A DNA stretch of 64,000 nt. Source: Papilionanthe hookeriana x Papilionanthe teres (taxonomy: Eukaryota > Streptophyta > Magnoliopsida > Asparagales > Orchidaceae). The stretch is taken from NCBI GenBank assembly GCA_022702705.1, contig CM040428.1:56227198-56291197 (forward strand). The letters are read 5' to 3'. Of the stretch, positions 58,153-64,000 are shown one piece after another (positions within the stretch are counted from its first letter, which is position 1; the number at the start of each line of letters is the position of its first letter). A program made the position numbers and the translations under genes. Under the pieces are notes generated by a model that was given only the letters and a program-made list of their open reading frames with translations, did not search any database and was not told the DNA's origin.

Positions 58153-58481
58153 GTAAGTTATCATTAATCTCCACTTTGTTTTTTTTTTTAATTCATTGAT
58201 TTTAAATTTTTTACAGCAATATCCCAAATTTTAATAGACTAAACTCGTAACACTCACTAATCTCGTCATATTTTTAACAGCTAGCAAATATCAGTGCCAA
58301 AATAAATCTTATTTTCCTTAAAAATCGAATATGAATTTAAAAATTAGATATTAAGATTTCTTTAGATCAATTATGATGTATTGTTTGAAGTAAAATATAG
58401 AAAATTTGAGAATTTTTATAGTTGATTGGATGAAAAATGAATCCACTGTAATTTATTGGCATATTTGTAATTCATCATTTA

Positions 58482-58768
58482 GGGTTTGTTTGGTGTGGCG
58501 GTACGGTAGCGGTGTGGTATCGCATCTGCGATTTTATCGTTTGGGTAAGCTGCATTCGACGAGTTTTTCGAAGTTCATTGCTGAAATCTGCATTTGTCCA
58601 CTGATTCTGACTAGGTGCGGTGGCAGCTTTCTAGCTGCGGTCTGACTTTATTTATTATTATTTTTTTAAATAGTAATAGCCACCGAAGCTTTTTTAACAT
58701 CAAATTATTTTTCAGCAGTTTCAGAACGATTTTTTAATAAGCTGCAGCTGCGCCAAACATATTACATT
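58482..58768. mobile_element. family-C MITE, second copy
   Basis: GGGTTTGTTTGGTGTGGCGGT at the left and AGCTGCAGCTGCGCCAAACA at the right, with GTGCGGTGGCAGCTTTCTAGCTGC shared with 7750-8010. If the RopGEF14-like gene is real this lies in its first intron. Confidence 0.6.
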
Positions 58769-58779
58769 TGAATATAGAG

Positions 58780-59032
58780 ATAATTACATACCGACCACCC
58801 GAAATATTGATATTTGCAAATTATTAATTACCGAGTGATTTTTTTTGAACTACCGAACCGATGTATTTACATGTGCAATGATCAAAACTATCAGGAATTG
58901 GATAAAAATAGAAAATATGGGTTGGGGTTTTACCATGAATTTTGATTTGGAGTGAGAATTTGAAAAATGGATGAAAGAGGATGGTTGATTTATAAATAGC
59001 AAGTTTCGGGTGGTCTGCATGTAATTGGCCCA
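58780..59032. mobile_element. palindromic MITE with AATTACATACCGACCACCCGAAA ends
   Basis: AATTACATACCGACCACCCG at the left is inverted as CGGGTGGTCTGCATGTAATT at the right. Length is about 250 bp. The ends resemble family A (TTACATACATACCACYC) and may be a distant relative. No coding sequence. Confidence 0.6.
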
Positions 59033-59585
59033 ATATATATTCTAAAATCACCTTAGTCATTCAATTTTTTAGACTTTTTCATCTTCGGCCTCTACCCACC
59101 ATTGGTTGCCCCTGTTGCTAAATCCTTAAACAATTATAGCATTTAATTTACAACCAACCAATTAATTCTATATTTATTTTACATTATATTTGAAACTCTC
59201 CTAAATTTCAAAATCCTCCCACAAAATATCCTTTATGAGCTTGTCGCAGCAATTACTCCAATTTCAAATGGCCATAAAGAGATTTAGACCTTTCCTCCCC
59301 ATATATTAACTTTACCGCCCATTAAAGAATAGTCAGAAATTGTACTGTTTGAGTAAGTGGTAGTTGAAGAATAACTGTGATTCAGACTCTGCTGCCATAA
59401 CATCAAACAGCTTACCATACCATTTTGAAGCAGAAACTTGGGAAGCTCAAAAATCCGACTCTCAGGTGCTCCTATAAAAAATTGGGAAATTTACATAATT
59501 TTTCTGTATTTACATAGTAATTAAATTGAGATAGTTGTATTTCTAAGCTCATAAAATTGAGTTGTGAATATATAGCTTCCTTAAA
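59033..59585. other. spacer, no certain feature
   Basis: The only candidate is the open stretch near 59384-59466 (SDSAAITSNSLPYHF...) ending at a donor-like CAG|GTGCTC. No acceptor or family match is convincing. Confidence 0.35.
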
Positions 59586-59589
59586 AAAA

Positions 59590-59852
59590 AGATTCATTTA
59601 CATACATACCATATCATTCTTATGTATTTGCATGTCTAACACCTAAACTTTAATATTTTCATTCGTAAAATTCAAATCTGTAACATCATGTCAAAGATAC
59701 CACTTTTAGTAACTTTAGGAGTGAAATGCATCTTTGTAGGCTACAGGTTTATAGCACTTAGGTATTACAAATGTTAAAAAATATAACTTTAGGTGTTAGA
59801 TATGTAAATCCATAAAAATTATGTGGTACGAATGTAAGTTTCCCAAAAAACG
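59590..59852. mobile_element. family-A MITE (copy 14)
   Basis: TTTACATACATACCATATCATTC at the left and AATTATGTGGTACGAATGTAAGTTTCCC at the right, with TTAGGTGTTAGATATGTAAATCC. A full-length diverged copy. Confidence 0.75.
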
Positions 59853-60199
59853 GAAATTGGAGAGAATCCACCGACTGTTTTCCCAAAGTATAAAAAAACC
59901 AACTTTTCTGTTTGTTTTAATGATTAAGATTCCTTCACAGGATTATAAATTTTAAATTTGAAATTACATATAAAAATATCTCTTAACATCGGATGGGGAC
60001 CATAGGGTTGCATTGCCCGGAAGGCCAAGGAAAGGTTTTGGGCACAATAAATGGTGGTATGTAGGTGGATACAAACAGCAGTTAATGGGCGACACGGGGA
60101 CCGATACTTTATATTACTGTTCTTCTGCTAGTGGAAAAGTCGTCCCGCACTTTTTCTGTTGGCTTATTATACCGTAGCCTTCCCTTTTCTTTTTTTAAT

Positions 60200-60350
60200 G
60201 GGGCATTTGAATGTATACAACCAAATTCTTATGTATTTACATATCTAACTTTTTTACATTTGTGTCAGATGACGTATATGTAAAAAATGAAGTTTAGGTG
60301 TTGGATATGCAATTAAATAGGAATTGAGTTGTATTTATGTATATCTTCAT
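60200..60350. mobile_element. family-A MITE (copy 15), centre deleted
   Basis: TTCTTATGTATTTACATATCTAAC at the left and GTTTAGGTGTTGGATATGCAATTAAATAGGAATTGAG at the right, about 60 bp apart. Most of the centre is missing. Confidence 0.65.
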
Positions 60351-60945
60351 TTTTTTTTTAAATGGTGAGCTGCTCAGTAAATGTTAGTGTAAGAAGAGGA
60401 AAACTTTTAATCATTCCACTGTAATGCGTTTTGGTGCTTAATTAATTTAAAATAAATTATACTGCTGGAGATTTATGATTTAAAATGAATTTATATTACC
60501 CTTACCGTCTTTCATATGATGTTATGAGCATATTAATAGATAAACCAATCTAAACATTAGTGTTTGAGATGAAAACTGGATATATTATTCTAATTCAAAA
60601 GGAAACTTTTGAGAAGTTGGTATGATTTCTCTCATATACGAGCTTTTTATATATCATTGACATATTAGTAGACAATTCATCCGGGTTTATGTATCCTAAT
60701 GTAATATTTAAGTAAAAAATTTTTGGAATTAAATGTATCGTCATCCCAACTTTGATATCTATAGGCTTATAATTTAATTATAAGCGAGCATTTAAATGAG
60801 TTGAGTCCAACGAAAACAATAGTGTTCTGATCCTAGTTCAAATGAGCTAAAATTAAATACTTGATGTATAGTTGGAAATTTCGGTGACACCCCGCCTGGC
60901 GGGCTTGGGAGAAACTCGCAGAACACCCGGCATGAGGGTGTGAGA
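60351..60945. other. spacer, nothing recognised
   Basis: AT-rich. GACACCCCGCCTGGCGGGC (60881-60899) is a short GC-rich hairpin just before the LINE tail. No genes seen. Confidence 0.4.
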
Positions 60946-60947
60946 TT

Positions 60948-61140
60948 GCAACAACAACAACAACAACAATAAACCTTTATCCCAGTTAACGGGGTCACCT
61001 ACATGAATATTTTTTTTCTCCATTGTGTCCTATTGAGTGTCATATTTTCATTTAATTCTAATTAATTAAGATCATTTTTTATACAACATGCCCAAATCTT
61101 TTAGATCTACATCTACCTTTCTTTTTAGGATGTGAGTTTA
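60948..61140 (-). mobile_element. RTE-like LINE 3' end, minus strand, 5'-truncated
   Basis: (CAA)n at 60948-60969 followed by the reverse complement of the LINE 3' UTR (ACATGAATATTTTTTTTCTCCATTGTGTCCTATT, ATTAAGATCATTTTTTATACAACATGCCCAAATCTT). The same 3' UTR words occur at 10500-10610 and 43555-43670. Confidence 0.8.
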
Positions 61141-61260
61141 ACAATAAGAAGATTTTCATATCAATTAAACATGATTACAACAATATATATCCTCCAAATA
61201 AATTATCAGAGCATCTAAATCCAAGATTTTTAAGACGATGTATCAGCCAAACTACAATTT

Positions 61261-61368
61261 AAAATATAACTATACAACAACAACAACAACAACAACAACA
61301 AAGCCTTAATCCCACTAAATGGGGCTGGCTACATGAATCCTTTTTCTCCATAAAATATAACTATACAA
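61261..61368 (-). mobile_element. 74-bp extreme 5'-truncated LINE insertion with 17-bp target duplication
   Basis: AAAATATAACTATACAA occurs at 61261-61277 and at 61352-61368. Between them are CAA repeats and only about 45 bp of LINE 3' end (CCCACTAAATGGGGCTGGCTACATGAATCC...CTCCA). The perfect duplication shows a complete, comparatively recent insertion. Confidence 0.92.
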
Positions 61369-62033
61369 TTGAATTAAATTAAATGGTCATAAACTTAGCC
61401 ATATCCAAACTATACATGAAGCATAAGTATAAAAAGCTCCTCTAATCGATGTATAGCTAGCAACCTAAAATTCATAAATTTAAAGTGTGAGTTTGTCAGA
61501 AACAAACTCAGTAGGTGAAATCCCATCGAGCAAAACATAAACGACAAGACATAGGGCATAATTCAAGCAACGAAAAAGACATGAATAAAGCATATGTTAT
61601 ATTATAGCTGCTCGAAATAACATTTGAAATATGAGATCTTTTTAATTAAAATTTATCTAATGATATTCAACAAATAATAAAAGAGAAATCTATATAAAAA
61701 AATGATCGTGGTGTCCACATGCCAACATATTTACTCTTATTATGTTCTATAAATGGCTCTTTAAACATATATTTATCTCTTTTATATATAACTATATATA
61801 TTTGTATTTATAGTTAGTTTCCTATGACACTTTGAAATCGGGAAAGCTAGGCACCAATCTCCAGGAAATTCATTGATTTCTTGTAGAGTTATCACTCTGT
61901 GGATCTGTCAGTTCGGTCAGCCAACATTCAAAAAGTTTCAATACCAAGATACATATTATTATAATAATCATGCATATTTCAGACATTATAGGCCAAATAT
62001 TTTTTAGAGTATTATTGGCCATGAATCATTTTT

Positions 62034-62036
<3 letters not shown>
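61369..62036. other. spacer, nothing recognised
   Basis: AT-rich with no ORF or repeat that I can place. Confidence 0.4.

Positions 62037-62088
<52 letters not shown>
62037..62088. repeat. (TA)n microsatellite, about 26 units
   Basis: Uninterrupted TA repeat, about 12 bp before a family-A MITE, as at 31798-31840. Confidence 0.95.
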
Positions 62089-62089
<1 letters not shown>

Positions 62090-62099
62090 CAAATAGTGG

Positions 62100-62330
62100 A
62101 AGATTTACTTACATACCGCATAATTTCTATGTATTTACATATCTAATACTTCAACTTCAACTTTTACATATATTGCCACTTTACTTGTATTCACTTTTTT
62201 TATAGTTAAAATGTGTTTTTTTTTTTAATGTGATATGAAACATTTGGGTGATATAAATGTAAATAGTAAAATTTACATGTTAGATATGTAAATACGCAAG
62301 AATTGGATGGTATTTATGTATTTTTTATTA
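62100..62330. mobile_element. family-A MITE (copy 16)
   Basis: GAAGATTTACTTACATACCGC at the left and AAGAATTGGATGGTATTTATGTA at the right, with AATGTGATATGAAACATTTGGGTG. Full length. Confidence 0.8.
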
Positions 62331-64000
62331 ACTTTTGTACAGCTTAATCTTTTGCCTTTGATTGGGTGCCCATCAATTAATATATTGAAACCAAACAATG
62401 CCCCCATGCCAGCAAAAGGATGATAAGATGGTGTTGAAGTTAAAATGCTGAATTCATACGGAGCATCTTATTCGGTTCTACTATCTAATCCCTCAGATAC
62501 CAATTCTTAAGGCAAACAATGAACCTAAAACTCCATTTTTACCGGTAAAATTAGGGTTTCAAGAGAGAGGAAGTGAAAGCGTTAACTTCAAATTTTGGTG
62601 GGCAAAATTCTATAATATAAATATATATATATGAGAAATGGGTCAAAATTATCCCTTGATTCTTTGCAAGGTGTTATTTTTGTCTTAGATTCTACAAAAC
62701 TGTCAACTTGTTTGGGGGGACGGGAGTGGTGCAGTGCGATCTGGACCCACCGTTGGAGCGTTTGGGAAAACAACTTTTTGTCTGTTTTCTCAAGAAGCTA
62801 TGGTGGAAAACTTGCATTTTACAACCCGACCTGACTATGTACAACTTATTAAAAAGCTACTGCGCAACAGTGTGTTAGGAAGTTGTTGTGGAGCTGTTGC
62901 AGAGAAGCTGTATATCTGTTTATTTTGTGCAGTTTTGCTGCAACTATTTATGGTAAAAAAAAACCTTTCGACCCCTGTATTATTGTGTTGTTTATAACAT
63001 AATTTGTCACGATTGCACATTTTACACCTAAAAACAAAAATCAAATTTGAATATTGCATGATAAAACTGATCTCACTAAACTGCGAGTAACACAACAATC
63101 AATATTAAAAATAAAACTATTAAAACAATAATTCATATTATCATGATCTTGAATTTGATATCCAGATGATCAATTTCACGATATAATCTCTTCTTCATCG
63201 AAATACTTTGCGCCTCATCACTATCGGAGATGGAATCATTGAACTAATTTGTCAATCTTAAGAAGTCACAGTTCTTTGATCTATTTTTTTGACACCTCTA
63301 AAAAAATCTTCCATAGCCATGCTTCTGTCGTGAAGTAAGCAGAGAACACTGCAGTCCACAATAGCAGTACAATAGTTTGGAGTCACCGGAAGACCTCAAA
63401 CTCATCTTTTCTGAAGGTTTAAAATAACAAAGCACAAATAGTTAGATGCAATATTAGTTAAAAAGAATAATAAAAATAGACAGTTAAAGTTTAATCAAGT
63501 TGTATGGTCTCAGAGCACAGTGTATAAGCCGACGAATAATCTGTCACTATAAGATGATAGTAAACCTTTAAATAAACAGGGTTTTTGGTTGCCTTCACAC
63601 CCTTTAATACCGAGCTTGTATGAATCACAGAAACTTATCACCACAAAGGTCGTTCCGGAAAACCCAAACTGTTATATGAATGAAAAAGAAGGGAGCCTTG
63701 GTTGCTTTTAAACAATGTAATACTGAGCTCGTATGTGTAAAAAAATCATACCACAACAAGGACCATTTAGAAGAACCCTAAGGTCATTTAGGTCATCACA
63801 ACCCTCAAAAAATACATTCAGAAAGAATGAAAAGTAACTTGCATCGTATCGAAATTCTATATGAACGTCATTGCATATAACATCATTGCAATAAACTATA
63901 TTTGTTTTTTCTACACGTTACACAGATAGATAATGCAACATACAAAATCCTTTCAGCCATTAACTATTGCACTTTTAATTTTCTCTCTCAACTCCATCAT
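62331..64000. other. terminal spacer with small repeats
   Basis: 62635-62705 is a piece of the family-E MITE (GGGTCAAAATTATCCCTTGA...AGATTCTACAAAACTGTCAA). 62708-62960 loosely resembles family C. 63165-63440 on the minus strand has short coding-like runs (SISDSDEAQ..SMKKRLYREIDHLD) that might be a decayed transposase, but this is too weak to name. A segment of about 130 bp is duplicated with divergence (GGTTGCYTT...AATACYGAGCTYGTATG at about 63575-63665 and 63698-63780). Confidence 0.35.

Noticed and set aside
63165..63440. Minus-strand coding-like runs resembling a transposase
   Set aside because: The runs are short and frame-broken with no catalytic motif, so no family can be named.

Overview
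The window is nuclear DNA of a flowering plant. The evidence is GT-AG introns, AT-rich introns and spacers, two long plant housekeeping genes (an extended-synaptotagmin-type SYT3 homologue and a PRP22-type spliceosomal helicase), RTE-like LINE remnants ending in (TTG)n, Ty3/gypsy relics and many MITEs. The species cannot be fixed from this sequence. Nothing points to a bacterial, organellar or viral genome, and there is no CRISPR array. All exon models come from reading splice sites and protein similarity from memory; no search was run.

Layout. 0-6.5 kb: spacer with a possible exon fragment at each of two places, a 3.6-kb imperfect foldback (arms about 1.6 kb) and MITEs. 6.59-6.84 kb: a tiny two-exon gene on the minus strand for a 52-residue single-pass membrane protein, with its TATA box about 50 bp from a complete hAT-type MITE. 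7-13.5 kb: MITEs, one of them nested in another, an RTE LINE tail and featureless AT-rich DNA. 13.7-21.9 kb: a 12-exon SYT3-like gene (543 aa) whose introns hold at least five copies of one palindromic MITE family. 21.9-23.6 kb: an 840-bp tandem duplication just after the SYT3 stop codon.

24.2-31.2 kb: LTR-retrotransposon relics ending in a 39-bp minisatellite. 32.2-36.9 kb: the PRP22-like DEAH-box helicase (1179 aa, two coding exons). 37.1-43.7 kb: a LINE inserted in or just after the PRP22 3' end, itself split by a 5247-bp TG...CA element with a 5-bp target duplication and no visible coding capacity (probably a solo long LTR). 44.0-45.8 kb: a decayed, intron-containing RopGEF (PRONE) pseudogene. 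46.2-55.8 kb: LTR and primer-binding-site remnants, a broken gypsy pol fragment, a second copy of the 24-29 kb relic, a partial third copy, and several tandem arrays.

57.3-58.2 kb: a 97-codon minus-strand ORF and, on the plus strand, a likely first coding exon of a RopGEF14-like gene. 58.4-64 kb: MITEs, two LINE tails (one 74 bp long with a perfect 17-bp target duplication) and spacer.

The genes are unrelated in pathway: ER-plasma membrane tethering, mRNA release from the spliceosome, and ROP GTPase activation. The dominant story is transposon turnover around and inside ordinary plant genes. I found no new multi-gene system. The most useful points are the tiny membrane-protein gene, the nested LINE/solo-LTR insertion, the dense MITE family in SYT3 introns, and the different tandem arrays attached to copies of one retrotransposon relic family.
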